The notes: generated from the sequence alone by a model not told the origin. Positions 1-13,007 are shown, counted from the stretch's first letter. The stretch: DNA of 64,000 bases from Histoplasma ohiense (GCA_017607445.1 JAEVHH010000001.1:1674001-1738000); one strand, 5' to 3'. Numbers and translations: made by a program.

Positions 1-1222
1 CTTTCCTTTATCAATCAAGTCTGAGCCACTAAGCACATCATCAATCAAAACAGGACATAGGCCGTTGTCAGTATAATCACGCACAAACTCGCATTCGCTA
101 CCCCGAAAATTGGTCGTACCCCAACCAGGTGCGGAGGTACCTTGTTCCTTCACGGGATACTGCTTCGGTTGCAATGTCAGTTCCATTGCTGGGGTGGTTG
201 TATGAGACGCAGCATACAGATGAAAATCCTAAACCAGGAAGTTCTTGAGGCCTCGACTTTGAATCTTTGAGATGGTTAATATATGGGCAGCGATCCGCGA
301 AGTAAAAAGATTGAAAGTTTCCGTAACCTTGGAATTTAAGCTCTAGTAAATTAATGAAATATCTAAATATCACTATACTTAGAGATTTGATTAATTCCTC
401 TGCTGTTTTACAGAAGGAATACCCTTAGCAATCACTACTCAAATCATTTTTTCACAAAAGCATTCAATCAAGTTCATTCATGTGTAACACACCACTGCTC
501 TTTGCTTGCTCATTGAACAGGCTGGCAATTAGCAATCAGTCCTTCCATACTAACATGCATATTCCAGGACTTCAATCCCACTCTCCATTGCTCAGTCAAG
601 AAGCTCTCAAGTTATTCAATCACCGGAATATCATTAACACTACAACATGGTCAATACTCATAAACATGTTCTCATGCAATGATATGGCAAGAGCCACTGA
701 ACCTCGAAACAACAGCCATCAAGGACTTCAATTTCAAATATTGAGTCCTTATTGCTGTGAGATTTGAATATATCTATGGAATGTTAATTAACAAAGCATA
801 TAATGATTCACTGTAAATTGTGAAGTTTGCTTGACACTTTCCATTGCCATTGATCACCAATTCACAAATACCCAGAAGCAGTCTTCTTTAACATCCAGCT
901 CCAAACAATTATATCTCAAAAATCACTCAGTTTGCCCAAACTCCTTTAGCTGTAACCATTCAGAAGAGATGAGAGAATTAATGTGAAACAGAGAATAAAT
1001 GGGCGACCCCCGGCTTGGGGTTGTATATAATTTATCACAACCTCCAGCTTTAATTCCCTTCATCAATTATCCTGATCCACAAGAAAATCGCCCTTTAACA
1101 TCATTACATTTCTACAGCTCCATCAATACATTCCCCAATATACACCTTAACCTATAGCCCGCCGGCTGTCAGGCCTCTTAGCACCTCCCCTCATTTAAAC
1201 TGTGATCCTCCGCCGATTTAAG
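1..1222. other. Gene-free left edge
   Basis: AT-rich sequence with only short open frames that lack recognisable protein or splice structure. The phrase aggacttcaat occurs twice (near 566 and 720). I see no gene end entering from the left. Confidence 0.5.
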
Positions 1223-1975
1223 ATGCTTTCAAACAGGGACGAAGCTAACTGGCCGGTCTATTCGATGCGATACCGGTGTTCAGGGGTTGAAAAGCATCTT
1301 CGAATCGAGTGGCACCACAGACCTATTAATGAGAGTGTGGAAACGGTGGAGTTTCAAAACGGCGAAACCTTCAAGACCCTTCTACCAGATTACTGTATTG
1401 TTCTGTAGTTATCATCCCACGAACTAACCCTGTGTTTTTGTCTTTGTTCTAGAAATGGCGGTCACAAGACTCGAACATCGAAAACCGCCAGACCACCAGA
1501 TACCTCTTATCATATATCTGTGCGCTTTGGTAAACTCACCAATCGTGCTGGGCCAGGCCCAGTGTGGGCCCACTCTGTCCACATCTATCTCGATGAGAAT
1601 ACCAAGAAAAATGTACCCAAACAAGTTGTATGGAGTAACCCAACGATCGACAAGGACGAACATTCAGCGGCATACAAGAACAGAACCCGATGGCCTGTCG
1701 GTGCAACTGCTACGACAGCACCCCCGGCTCCCGGTGAGCAACCACTAGCCCCCGCCCCATCGACTGTAGGGTTAATTCCAGCGCCTCTCCCTACGACTAA
1801 TCCTTGGGGGGTTCCAATAATTCCGTCGCAGCCGTCGAATTCCCCACAGTTGGGGGAAAGTCCAGGCCAAGGGCCTGCCACAGGGGGCGGTAGAAGTAAA
1901 AAAAAAAAAAAAAAAAATGGACCCAGGTCGTTTTGGACACAGAAGGACATCTCAAGGGTAGAACCCTTTTTTTGA
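1223..1975 (+). CDS. Hypothetical protein, 234 aa, two exons
   Basis: I do not recognise this protein. Exon 1 (1223-1404) starts at ATG 1223 and ends before GTAGTT. A 48-nt intron ends at TTCTAG, and exon 2 (1453-1975) continues in phase, giving 234 codons plus stop. The middle has ordinary protein composition (around 'FGKLTNRAGPG' and 'HIYLDENTKK'). The C-terminal third is a Pro/Ala/Gly-rich low-complexity stretch, then a lysine run encoded by a 20-nt poly(A) tract (1898-1917). Nothing indicates a domain, signal peptide or membrane segment. The homopolymer makes the reading frame sensitive to sequencing error, and the true 5' end could lie in a further upstream exon. It may be a fast-evolving lineage-specific gene or a chance open frame. 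Confidence 0.4.
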
Positions 1976-3460
1976 AATCTTAGAAATTGACAGGGTTGTT
2001 CTGGGGATGGACTCGAAATCAGGTCTATCTTCTGATATGATATCATCACTTCGTTGGATGTGGTTTTCTCGAGTTTTGCGTTACTCTTTATTGCTTGGCC
2101 ATAGCTCTCGTTCCTCTATTCCACCGTACACGCTCGTTACGCCTTGCATTGTTTTGTTTTGTTATCTCATGGAAGATGTTTGAATTCTGGATTTTTGAAT
2201 TTCTGTCTCTAAATTTTTGATCGTGTGCTCAAGTAACTGCTGCCTAGGTATCCGTAGTAAAGGGGATCATTGCTAGATATTATCGCTGGAATTCATTAGT
2301 GGATGTCATCAATAGATATCATCGGGGGATATCATCCATTCAAGCAGATCAGTAAAGAGATAGGCAGGTAGGAAGCCAGGTAGTCTGCTAGTAAGCTAGC
2401 ATTGATAGATAGGTGTAGCTGGGGGCCTTGGCATGTTAGGTCACTAGGAGCATTCCCTTCTTGCTCATTGCCAACCTCTGTATTGTTGTTTGTTGTTCCT
2501 CCAGACGAGTTTCCTTTTTTTTACCTTTTTTCGTAACTAAGGAATGGAATAGTGAAAATATCAAGCAATCAGTTCAGTTTTGAATCATTCGTTTTGAATT
2601 CAGGTACACTACTACAGTTGAATCCTTGGGACCTAACGGAGATAGAGGGCTTACGTAACGAATTTCCGCCACCGGTTTCCTTATTTGTGGTTTGTTCAAG
2701 CATTGGAGAGTCTAGCATATGAAAGTTGCCATTGTTGGACAGTGTTCCCGATTGCCTCAAAGAGCATCAGCCAAGTATATTGACCCCTACAAGTTTGGAA
2801 GTTTACGAAATTAGCCTAAATATGCTATTATGCTTGTAGACACGATTCTTTTTCCGGCAGAAATAGCGAAGGCAAAGATTTGAGCTTCGCCCAAAAGATA
2901 TTTTCTAATGCTACGTTATTCACTAAGAAAATGCATACCAATAACGATATGTACCAAATTCACTCAAAATTAAAGCAAATTTCCAATCCTGTTGCTCTCC
3001 TTGGTAATCCGGCGGGCCCTTTGATATCAATACCTTTTATCCTACCTGTGAAGTTCTGCCGAAATTTTGTTGACTTCCGGGAATTTATCCACTTCTTTAT
3101 CGTAAAACCTAGGGTTTATCAGAACCGATAATCACAATAAAGTAAAACTCTATCGTTAAAAGCAAACATGCTGTTGAAATCTCGGACGGAGGAGACTAAG
3201 GAAACATCAACTACGAGCTAGCCAGCACAGAGGAGCTAAAGGTCAACCAAGATTCCTAGGCTGGATGTAGCGGATACAACCATCAAGTGCGAATCCCAGA
3301 TAAATGCAAGCCGCAAAAGCCCACAAATTTTGAGTTCCTTGGGGTTCCGGTTACTTTGCTCGTGAGTGAAGAAGCAAACTTGGTTATGTTGCTGCAGATC
3401 AGTTCTCAGATTACGAACTCAAACCTGGGGTTTTTTCGTTTTAGGATTCTTTTCTTTTGA

Positions 3461-3491
3461 TTTATTTATTTATTTATTTATTTTTTTTTTT
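3461..3491. repeat. TTTA microsatellite plus T run
   Basis: Five tandem TTTA units run directly into a run of T. Confidence 0.9.
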
Positions 3492-3990
3492 ATCTAACTA
3501 AGTGGGGTTCAGGTCTGGTTTACATGATATCATTTGCTTGATGACCGGTATTGGCATCAACACAAAACTCAAATTTGACCTCAGTTCCATTTCACTTATC
3601 TCAAACTCGGATCCTCCTCTTCTAACTTCCAATCTTTTTCAAGAATTTTCTCACTCTCCCTCAACTTCAGTCCGTTGATGGAATTGGAAGTCGATTTGCA
3701 TTGGGCTTGGCGCAAACAACATCCCGTGATAACTTTGCGTACGACCTGTGGTTATCGTTCCGCCACTTTTGAAGCCGGAGTTTTATAAAATATCCCACCA
3801 CCGTCGAGGTTATATCCTCCTTTCTACGTTTATCCGCCTCTCCTGACAAAACAGGACCAGGCGCATCAATTTCACCATGTATTCCACATTTCTCTCCTTG
3901 TCTCGGTCTCGACACCTACGCCCTTTTCCCCATTGGTAGAGTTTCAGGTACATATAGGAGTGCTTTTGTGAAGGCACATAAGGCATGAAA

Positions 3991-4035
3991 TATATATATA
4001 TATGTATGTATGTATGCATGCATGTATGTATGTAT
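3991..4035. repeat. TA / GTAT / GCAT compound microsatellite
   Basis: Alternating TA for about 12 bp, then repeated GTAT and GCAT units. It lies in intergenic DNA downstream of the Zn2Cys6 gene. Confidence 0.9.
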
Positions 4036-4774
4036 AGCGAGCTGACATCCGTGTTACACCCTGAGAGCGGCTTGGGTGATATATGATCCTCATCCCATCC
4101 TCATCACTAAGAAGAAACGCCAATGCATTCCCCGGATGCATTCCCTTCATCTATGCAATATGCAATGTTACCAAAATGTTGAATATGAGAAAATATATAG
4201 GAACCAATTTCAATGTCGTGCCCAAGAGAGAAAAGGAATCTGCTGTAATGTGGCTGTGGGACAAATGAAGAAAGGTATACAGGATGCCACAGAACTCCCA
4301 AATGCATACCATGAGATCTGGTGTATGTTCTCGTTTGATGAATGGAATATCTCTCGCGTGGGTTTGCCGCCCCCCTCTTGCGCAGTCGTCTTCTACGCAC
4401 CCGAATCTAGCCACGATGAAGGATCTGTTTCCTTTCAAGGTTCGGAATTCGTGTGACGGTCGGGCGGCTAGATGCATTCGTAAAACGGAAAGTGAATCCA
4501 CGGTATGAGAATCCCCATAAATTCTCCCTCCTGTTGAATATCTATAAACGACCGGCGTGCTAGAACTAGTAGAGCAAAACCAGAAAGGATAATAGAAACA
4601 TACTTAATCAATTTGTTCACAGAGAAATAGAGAGAAAGTCCGTTCGTCACCCCACATATTCAGAAGGCCCCGGGAGTTTTACCACGCTTTGCTGCGCGAT
4701 GTTCCGCACCTATCCCAGATAGAACTTTGGTTATTCCCTTGGGACACTCCCAGGTGACATTGGCCAATATCCTA

Positions 4775-5960
4775 TCATCGATTCCAATTTCCAAGGATCC
4801 ATGAATACTGCGGCTGTATATCGCCAGTATCATGCTGCCCATGGTACAGGCCTGGTACATTGAGATGAGGACACATATATGTACCATCCACTTGCAGACC
4901 CGATCTCGATAATCCAACAGGACGTGCTCCTGTTGGTGTGAATGAATTTGCGGTTTCAATGCTGAGATAAGTTTGGATACCACTTGGCTCAATAATGATA
5001 CGTTCAGCTTCCGTGCCGAAAGTAGATGAATATGAATGGTTGAATTCCACGTCAGGCGTTTGAAATGGCCATACGGCTGCACTACCATGATAAAAGGCGC
5101 ATGGAACATTCTGTCCACGTGTCGACGGATCACTTTTCGCGCATTCGAGTTCAGGTGGAGATATAGAAACTCTCTTACTTGAAGGAGACAATTCAAGGGA
5201 ACTAACAGGCTCTGGGGACAACGCATCCGTTACAGCAGAGCCAGACGATTTCGGGAGACTTTTCCAGCACAACGTCGGAGATGAACTCTCCTCCTCTACC
5301 TTCTCCCGGGCTTCTTCAGCTTGTTTGATCAATCCTAGTCGATCCAGAATTGCATGGGTGCATGGATTGCCATCCACAAGATCGATCGGGTCCCCCGGAA
5401 AACACTCATTGTTTACGCAGTGGGTGTACAGCTGTTGCAGTGCCTTCACTACCAATTCGTGATGCGACTCGAGCATTTCGACAAAACTGTGGCAGGAACG
5501 GGAAAACAAAAAAAGAAAAACAGATATGTCAATCCTCCATCGATGAGAGATCAAATGGCGCGAAAGAGGAATATAAGTTCTCACCCTCTTGAATATGCCT
5601 TTGTTTGTGTCGCCTTTCGCTCACGAAAGAGGCATGGATGGTTGTACGTCGCACAGCGGTAACACGGTTGGTTTCCGTCGCACTGGAGAAAATTATGAGC
5701 TCAATGGCCTGGAAACAACCAAAAAGAAGGATAGTGACGTCGTATGACTGGACCTTTGTCTTCTTTACCCTGCAGCGGTCGCAAGCCTTGAGAACGTGTT
5801 TCCGTTTGGCCCTAAATATTTGATGCTGTGTCCCGCCTTCAACAAGATGCTGAGATGAGCCGAACCTTGAAAATGCTGCCATCGTACTGGTAGCGGAGGG
5901 AGGCTCCGAAACGTTGGTTGAAACATGGAGTTTCGGAAAAAGCGGGGGTGGTTGCGGCAT
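4775..5960 (-). CDS. Zn(II)2Cys6 transcription factor, fluffy-like
   Basis: A nuclear DNA-binding regulator of 338 aa. There are three exons: 5754-5960, 5585-5682 and 4775-5486, with introns of 71 and 98 nt. The spliced N-terminus has a perfect binuclear cluster, C60-x2-C63-x6-C70-x5-C76-x2-C79-x6-C86. The first intron falls exactly before C70. The basic linker is followed by 'SRGFVEMLE', as in the family of Neurospora fluffy, a conidiation regulator. The rest is Ser/Pro-rich with no fungal_trans domain, so this is a short factor. The first intron has a non-consensus donor (GTCCAG), but the cluster is complete only if it is removed. About 4.2 kb upstream is gene-free, which suits a developmentally controlled regulator. 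The family assignment is moderately sure; the cluster itself is certain. Confidence 0.8.
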
Positions 5961-8900
5961 TGAGCCGTTCTGTTTTGAGGAATAAGGTGCAAGTACAAAC
6001 GAGATATAAGGGCGATGCTAAGAGAACTGAAGCCGTGCCAGCGAGACCTTGCAGAAATGGTGGATTTGCGGGAGAAAGGAACATAAGATATAGGAAAGCG
6101 GTGACAGCGATTACAGTGAGTGACGAGGCTCCAGTTCTCCTTTTTGCATCCAACCCTCCTTTTCTTACCCACACCACTTCCTCTTCTTACTTATAGTACA
6201 GTACAATGTTGTGACGTGGAAACAGCTCCGATTGTGATGCTATCGGAATATTTGATGTCAGGAATTATCCTTTCCACATTTCGTTTCTCACCCCACCACG
6301 GCGCCCGTTTTATTCGAAGCAGCACAGGGAAATTCGAATTAGCGCGCCTTTCATAAGGGGCTAAAGGTCGTGGTCTAATGCCATGATGCTTCTGTCTCAG
6401 CGTGACTTGCACCCAAGGCTCTGAGTGGGGTATGAAGATGGAATACCAAAGGCCCCCCAAAAGAGAAGCGGGGCAATAAAGCTAGATTATCGACAAAATC
6501 GGAGTTAGTGGGCGAATGTATCTCTCTGCAGGGTGCTAGGGTCAACGTTTGGGCATCAACCTTCGAGGATTAGCAGGTGCTCATGGTGTGGTCCCATCTT
6601 GGCTGCCTTGCAATGATTCAAGGCATCCTATGGAACACTATCAATGCAGCTTGTCGTGCTAGGTAATCTGATCATCTATGGTCAAGCAGACGAGGGGATT
6701 TGGGGTTAAACTTCAATCGATAGGCACAGAGATTTTTAACACGAAACATTGAATCAAAGGTGATAGGCAGGCAGAACACCGCACCCTTTTGAACCAGACG
6801 GATATTTCACACATGCCCAATAGATGCGCATATTTTGAATACCCGAAATTGCCCTTGGCTTCCTGTGTGAAGTTTGGTCCAAAAGAGTCCTCAACTTGCT
6901 GCAGGTTGGATCAGCCTACAGTGGTTTCTCCCATCTATCACTGTGTTTCTCTGATCTATCTGCATAAATCTGGTCATCTGAATCCTGCAGATATCACCCC
7001 CGAAAACCATATGAGTCGTTATGGAAGCGGTGGTACACGACAAATCACCCGAAAGAGGGCCTCAGGCGTTTGAACACCGGTCGGTATGCGCGCATATTTG
7101 TAAATATGTAATCGGGTACTGCCAGCATTCGCCATCTTTTCACAGTGAGAGGCCGAAAAGCTCTGTGACTAAAGGGACCACACCGTTCTTGATCTGGCGT
7201 ATGAGTTCTTCAAACAGCAAAATTGCATGGCTTAGTTCCACTCACGGTGATTGATAAATTCTCTACAAACCAAAACGGGTTTTGGAGGATCAACTCCCGG
7301 TCACATGGTATCCTCGTCTAACCGTCTCCTTTCTCAATTTTCCACTCGTCGACAAAGCGCGATGACAGGTAAACGGCAATATATCGATGGCGGTATCTGG
7401 AGTTGCAGCAGCAGCAGCAGCATCATACAGGAAGCCCAGGATGTGGTTGGCACCAAAATTCTGCAATCGGGGATACGACATCTAATTGAGACTCACACCT
7501 GCAAATCAACGATCACGCTGCATGTATGTGCTGATGTCTTCGTTCTGCTGCAGCGGGAGTAACCATTCCACCCCCAAGACGTGCTGTTGATCGATGTGAA
7601 TGTCCAAGAACAGAAAAGGCGTTAACGCCCTACTTAGCCTCTCAAATTTGGTCTTCTCGAATGAGATTCATTAGGGCTGACATGAAAGTATCTGCTGTCG
7701 TTCTGAGAGCGGCTAGTTGCATAAAATACAAGGAAATGGTCTTCGGCCAGGTTGCTGGATGTCATCATATAAACACAACGCTCAACAGATCGATAGGATA
7801 GGACTGTTGGCTCTTTCATCAACCACGCAGCCTGGGTAGATTATGTTTCCGTGTCCCTCCGTGGCGCCCTTTTACAACAGTTCATGCCGCCTTGTTCGCT
7901 TTCTAAGTACCCTTGGCAGGATACCCGAATCCCTGCGCGATATCGGTACAAAATAGGGTGAACACTCGGGAAGCCTCTGAAGTGCGCGTTTTGGATTTTA
8001 TTTCTTTTTTTCTTCCCCACCCTTCTCCTTTCCCCCTTGCTTGCGACCAATGCGCGAGGGATCAGAATAGCCGAGAGCTAATATGAACAACAATACGGCC
8101 TGCCTACTAATTTAGTATGCATACGTCGGGGATGTCACCCAGTACTGTTATCCATGTGAGACCGCAAGTAGTGGCCATGGTCGCTTTTTTTGTACGTTAT
8201 ACTCGCATTTCCCAAAGCCGCAAGCTCTAAGGTAGGCCCGGGAAATCAAATCAATCTACAAATCTAAGGTTTGCATGGTCCAACTAGACTGAACTTTCAT
8301 TGTGAACTGCTTCCTCCAGAGATAACCGAGTTTTAGTGACATTCCTAGAAAATTCCAAAAATATGAGCCCTTCACGGTAGAGAGCTTGAGGTGGTGCGGT
8401 TGACACAGTGCAAAAGCGTTCATTAAACGCATTACCCCGCGGGCGGCCCGCGGTTTTGTCTTGTGTATACGATTGGAGCCTCCAAGGAAAGCAAAGGCTC
8501 GGGTTTATTGTGCAATTCTAAAATTTTTATCGTGTTTTCGTTTCGGTAGCTCTCCTACTGGTACCCAACAAACCTAACCCTGCAGGATCTCCGCTGTCCT
8601 GTTGCCACTCTGTGGTGATCAATTGATGATATGCTTAGCGATGTCTCGCAGTATATGTTTTGCAGTCGTGTAACAGAGTTAATTTTCAGTCTGAACCAAA
8701 AGCTAATAGCTTGCTTCATTGTGCTGCATACAGGGTTGCATGTCTGGGCAAAAACAAAGTGAACATGACTTTTAAACTGCAACGTATTTGAGGGGAAGGG
8801 TGAAAAGGTGAAGAAGACACGATGGATGAACAAACCATGGGCATCATGAGATACGAGAGACGGCTATTGAAGAAGCGCCGATGCAGACGCTATGATCGAC

Positions 8901-10168
8901 CAGGCATCCTTATCCATCGGCTGTCGAACCACCTTTCTCTCTATGACCCTCGCGAAGCTAAAGTCCACACCTGCTATCCACCAACCATGTGGGCGTTTGT
9001 TTTATTTTGTCCTTGTTTGCCATTTTATTTTCTTTTTTATATTTCTTTTCTTTGGCACCTTTCGGTTTAGGCACAGTCCAATGTTCGCAAGTTTTCGGGA
9101 TGTCATGGAGCCAGAGCTGCAGTTTAAAAAAAACAGACGCGAGGCTTGGAATCAAAGTGGCCTGAGTTCATTGGGCCCAGCTGCTCCATGGCAAACACGA
9201 TCACTTCTATGTGTTTAGAAACTGGCATTTTGTCGATACACATTGGGGATTTATTAATGAAAAACAAAAATCGGAAGAACAGCAATGCAGGGTCGGGCGC
9301 CTGATAGGACAAGAGGTTGCAGCAGTTTGCACTGAACATGAAGTTAGGTAAACGTGGGTGCTGTCGCTGGTTCCACAATTCGTGCAAAGATGAAACAATC
9401 GAATAAGTAATGGAGAACGGATTATCATAGTTCATCAGATGAAATTGTCATTGCGTCACAATGCTCCATTTATAGACCGCTACACGACTAAAGGGGCCCC
9501 CAGGGCCAGAAACCAAACCAACGGACGGGCTAAACATCTAGTTAACTTAACTAGTGAGCGGAACTTAAAAAAGTAAAATTTGGCAGCAGGTCATTATCCA
9601 TTCCCTCCCTTATATCGAAAGAAGAAAATCCGATCACCCACACGCACGTTAGTAAGTCTTTTCGGTCTCGGTGCCCAACTCGGCGTCAGCTTAAGCGGAG
9701 AAAAAACAGCTGGACCTGTTGGCACCGTCCACGTCAACATTTATATTCGCTATCTAGGATGTTCACCCGTCGGAAGAATGGCATAAGAGGACAGATGGAA
9801 GGTGGAGAGGCTATTCGACACGCTGAGAGAAGATTGGAAACGGCGCGGATTCATTGGTTTTCAATACCACTTTTCAGTTTACAATGATTCATGTTTGTAA
9901 ATTGTAAGAATATGGGTTGGAATTGAAATTGTAAAAGGTTTTTCCTCCATGGTGTGTGCTCAACTAGCTAGAACATAGGAAAGAAATATAATATCTCAAA
10001 TAAAAGGAGAAAATCATTGAGAAAGCTGGACATAAAGGTGTGGTGAAGAAGATTATATGGCACGGCGCATCGGTGGAACCTGGCTATCAACGGCACGATA
10101 CCTTCCCAAACAAAATATACCCCGGTTATATTGCCAAACTGGTAGAATGGTGGTGAAACGGTTAATCG
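5961..10168. other. 4.2-kb gene-free region upstream of the Zn2Cys6 factor
   Basis: No conserved protein or consistent exon chain on either strand, only short frames. It contains a CAG array near 7405. It probably holds the promoter and possibly a long 5' leader of the Zn2Cys6 gene, plus the 3' flank of ALO1. Confidence 0.5.
7405..7423. repeat. GCA/CAG trinucleotide repeat
   Basis: Six tandem GCA units in non-coding DNA. Confidence 0.9.
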
Positions 10169-11956
10169 TTATCTCTTCTCAAGCATGACACTAGCTTCCC
10201 CGTGAGCAAGATGATGAAAGCTCTCCTCACTCGCCACTGTTGTCGGCGGGCTTGGGGGATCAAGCTGGACCTCGTTATGATTCCCCTCCTTAGGAAGCAA
10301 GGCCCCCTTAATTTGTTCCCGGAGGCCACTGCCAGGCCTTTTCGTAGATGAACAATCATCCACCCACCTCCTGTCACCAATATATTCCAGAGCATCCCCA
10401 ACACCACGAAGATTCATAAGTTTCCGCCGTGACTTTTCGCGCTCCGCGAGAGGAAATGAATATCCCCCATCCTGATCATCTACGTCATTGGTCGGGGAGG
10501 CAAACAAATTCCGCAGATGCCATTCACCCAAGAACATACCATCGGGGTCAGCCGACTTGCGCGCTATCAACCACTTTTCTAGATCGCATCCGTACATATG
10601 GCTTATTTCCTTCTGCCCCGTGCTAGAGCTGAAATTCTTGGCCCAATGTGGGCGTCCACCCATCTCGCGCATTAACCATTCGAACGCCTCATAGTACCTA
10701 GCCAAGCAGGGAGGATCGCGCAAGTGCGGGCGGTATAAAGTCGCATTGAGAAATAGCGTGGGCCCGGTTGCGCAGGTTGGGTCCAGATAGGGGCGCGGCG
10801 TATTGGTCTTGGATGTATCTGAGACGCGGACTTCGATGGGCGCATGCACCCAGACATCCTTGGAACTGAATGGGATCCTGGCGGTCGCCGCGTCACCATT
10901 TAGCCAGGCAGAAAGTCGAGTGATAGCTTCCGGTCCTTTTTCCAATGGTAGTGCCCACTCATTGACGAACTGAGAGTAGAGGCAGTTCATGAGCAGACCT
11001 GTCCGACCAGGCTCCACTGCTGAAGTGATGAGTTTACCTGGCCTGAAACCGTATTGCATACCGAAGACGAACCACTCGACCCAGGGAAGAATACGCGGGA
11101 CATAATTGGAGAGATATAATAAATTGTGGTAAATAAAATTACCAACACGGCCACCGTAGAAGTTAGCTGGCGGTGCGCAGAGGGGTAGATCGGTTTTATT
11201 CGCGCGCCAGATGATAGCTCGCTTCCAGTATGGCAGCCACCAAACGCGTACATACTCCGAAGAAGTCCAGAGACCGCTGTCCCACAATTCTAGTATTTGT
11301 GGCAGGTTCTGTACAGATTGCTGCCATGCGATTTTAAAGCTTGGTACAGTCTGTAGTGTCATTTCCGTAATAATGCCAATGGCACCCAGTGAAACGAGGG
11401 CGGCGCGGAACAGCTCTATATTACTCTCAGCACTACAGCGGACCACCTGTCCATTGGCCAGGAGAATACTCAAGGCCAGCACGGACTGTGACAGCAGTCC
11501 GTATCTCAATGAACTCCCATGCGTCCCCGTTGAGATCACGCCAGCAATACTCTGCTCGTCAATGCTACCCAGATTCGGCAGCGTCAGACCATATTTCTCC
11601 AACTCCACACCAAGGCTGCGCAGCCGTATGCCCGCCTCGACAGTCACTATCCCTGTTTCTTGCGAGAAGGAGAGGATACGACGAAAGTTGTCGAGATTGA
11701 TGAGCCAGGCGGAGGTGCAGGTGAGGTCCGATGGGGAATGGGTGCTCCCGACTGTAACGAGACGGCGGCGACAACGGCGGGCGAGAGTGACAACCTTTTG
11801 AAGCTCTGCGACTGACTCGGGTTGTATAAAGAGTTCCGGGCGCCAGTAGAAAGTTTTGGCCCAGGTGTGGTGCAGATGGGAGGAGGACGCCCTGAAGGGG
11901 ATGGCGGGGTCAAGTTTTGAAAGTTCGTGGGCGATGTGGGGTTCCATGTTGGACAT
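10169..11956 (-). CDS. ALO1: D-arabinono-1,4-lactone oxidase
   Basis: Intronless, 595 aa. The family oxidises D-arabinono-1,4-lactone with O2 to D-erythroascorbate and H2O2, the last step of erythroascorbate synthesis, typically at the mitochondrial membrane. The FAD-binding part is at about residues 40-215. It includes 'VTVGSTHSP', whose His73 matches the covalent flavin attachment His of the family, and 'STGTHGSSLRYG' at about 143-153. The C-terminal ALO domain carries 'GGRPHWAKNF', the conserved HWAK motif. The protein is longer than yeast Alo1 (526 aa) because of a C-terminal extension after about residue 490 rich in charged and Pro residues. The start is the first ATG of two close ones (MSNME). 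No membrane segment is obvious by eye. Confidence 0.88.
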   Translation of the reverse strand: MSNMEPHIAHELSKLDPAIPFRASSSHLHHTWAKTFYWRPELFIQPESVAELQKVVTLARRCRRRLVTVGSTHSPSDLTCTSAWLINLDNFRRILSFSQETGIVTVEAGIRLRSLGVELEKYGLTLPNLGSIDEQSIAGVISTGTHGSSLRYGLLSQSVLALSILLANGQVVRCSAESNIELFRAALVSLGAIGIITEMTLQTVPSFKIAWQQSVQNLPQILELWDSGLWTSSEYVRVWWLPYWKRAIIWRANKTDLPLCAPPANFYGGRVGNFIYHNLLYLSNYVPRILPWVEWFVFGMQYGFRPGKLITSAVEPGRTGLLMNCLYSQFVNEWALPLEKGPEAITRLSAWLNGDAATARIPFSSKDVWVHAPIEVRVSDTSKTNTPRPYLDPTCATGPTLFLNATLYRPHLRDPPCLARYYEAFEWLMREMGGRPHWAKNFSSSTGQKEISHMYGCDLEKWLIARKSADPDGMFLGEWHLRNLFASPTNDVDDQDGGYSFPLAEREKSRRKLMNLRGVGDALEYIGDRRWVDDCSSTKRPGSGLREQIKGALLPKEGNHNEVQLDPPSPPTTVASEESFHHLAHGEASVMLEKR

Positions 11957-13007
11957 GGCTGTTAGATCAACGTATTGCCAGTCGGCCTAGCAAAACGGAT
12001 CGGGGATATCATATAGTGACAAGAATGACATATATGTATCCTGTGTGGCTTGTAGGGTCGGGTTGCCTGTGCTATTATACCGTGTGGGGTGATCAGATCG
12101 TGATTGCTGGAGACTCGCTGCTTCAGTCAGCGCATTGTCTTCGACGGAGAGATTGAAGCTGTATCAACGTGCGTGTAGCAGTTCATGGTGGCCCTGGAAT
12201 GGAATATGCGCACTTCGTCCGGCAAATTTTCGAGCACTCGATATCCAGATATGATGCGGGGGGTAAAAGCGTTCGGCCAACTCTTTGCTTCAGAAGGTTG
12301 GGGAAGCTAAGTTTGGGCTAGCAGCAAAGAAAAGGCTTGGAAGCTCCTCCATCATATGAGAAATACAGCTGGGCAAAAGGGCAAAATAAGAGACGAGATA
12401 CCTCAAATTTCGTCTTCTTGTTAATTCTTATTTTCTTTTTCCTCCACCATGGCCTTGTACTATAACTTCCTAATAATGATGTTTAGCCTGGAAAAACTTG
12501 ATCGAACCTACACTTCCCAGAAACCCCAGAGCCTTTATACCACGTCCAGGATCACAGTCTACAGCTAATGATGCCGTTGACAGATACATGTTATACGATT
12601 ATAAGCCGTGTCTTAATTCTTACAGTAGAGGAAGAAACAACTCCTCAACCGGAGCCTCAAGTCCACCCCTGCACCTTCAGCAACACCATATGCATCCGTT
12701 CTAACTGTCTGAAAGAGCTGAGATCGATGGCTAGATAACTACCGTCCATAGACTGTATAGAAAGAAATAGCCAGCCAAAAATAAACGCAAAAATGAGACG
12801 AGAAATATACTGGAAAATCAATGCAGCAGTGGCATCACATCAAAATCGAGGGCACAATACCTTTCGCTATGGCCAAACATTAGGAATTAAGACAAGAGAA
12901 TTGTTAAATAGAAAAAGAAAAAGAAAAACTCCGCAAGAGAAGAAACAAGCTAAATGAGCAGGAGAAAGTTCCCACAACTCTGTAAAAGGCGTTATGAAAG
13001 AAGGAAA
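11957..13007. other. Intergenic region between ALO1 start and the gelsolin gene end
   Basis: About 1.05 kb. It holds the ALO1 promoter and the 3' flank of the DUF4045-gelsolin gene. No further gene seen. Confidence 0.5.

Larger units (their letters stand above)
1976..4774. other. 2.8-kb gene-free spacer with simple repeats
   Basis: No convincing gene. It holds short imperfect repeats of gatatcatc (about 2270-2340), a TTTA array at 3461-3491 and a TA/GTAT array at 3991-4035. Open frames around 4076-4500 exist on both strands but overlap each other and lack family features. Confidence 0.5.

Noticed and set aside
4076..4501. Overlapping frames of 97-126 codons on both strands
   Set aside because: Mutually overlapping, Cys/Met-rich random composition, lying in the 3' flank of the Zn2Cys6 gene.
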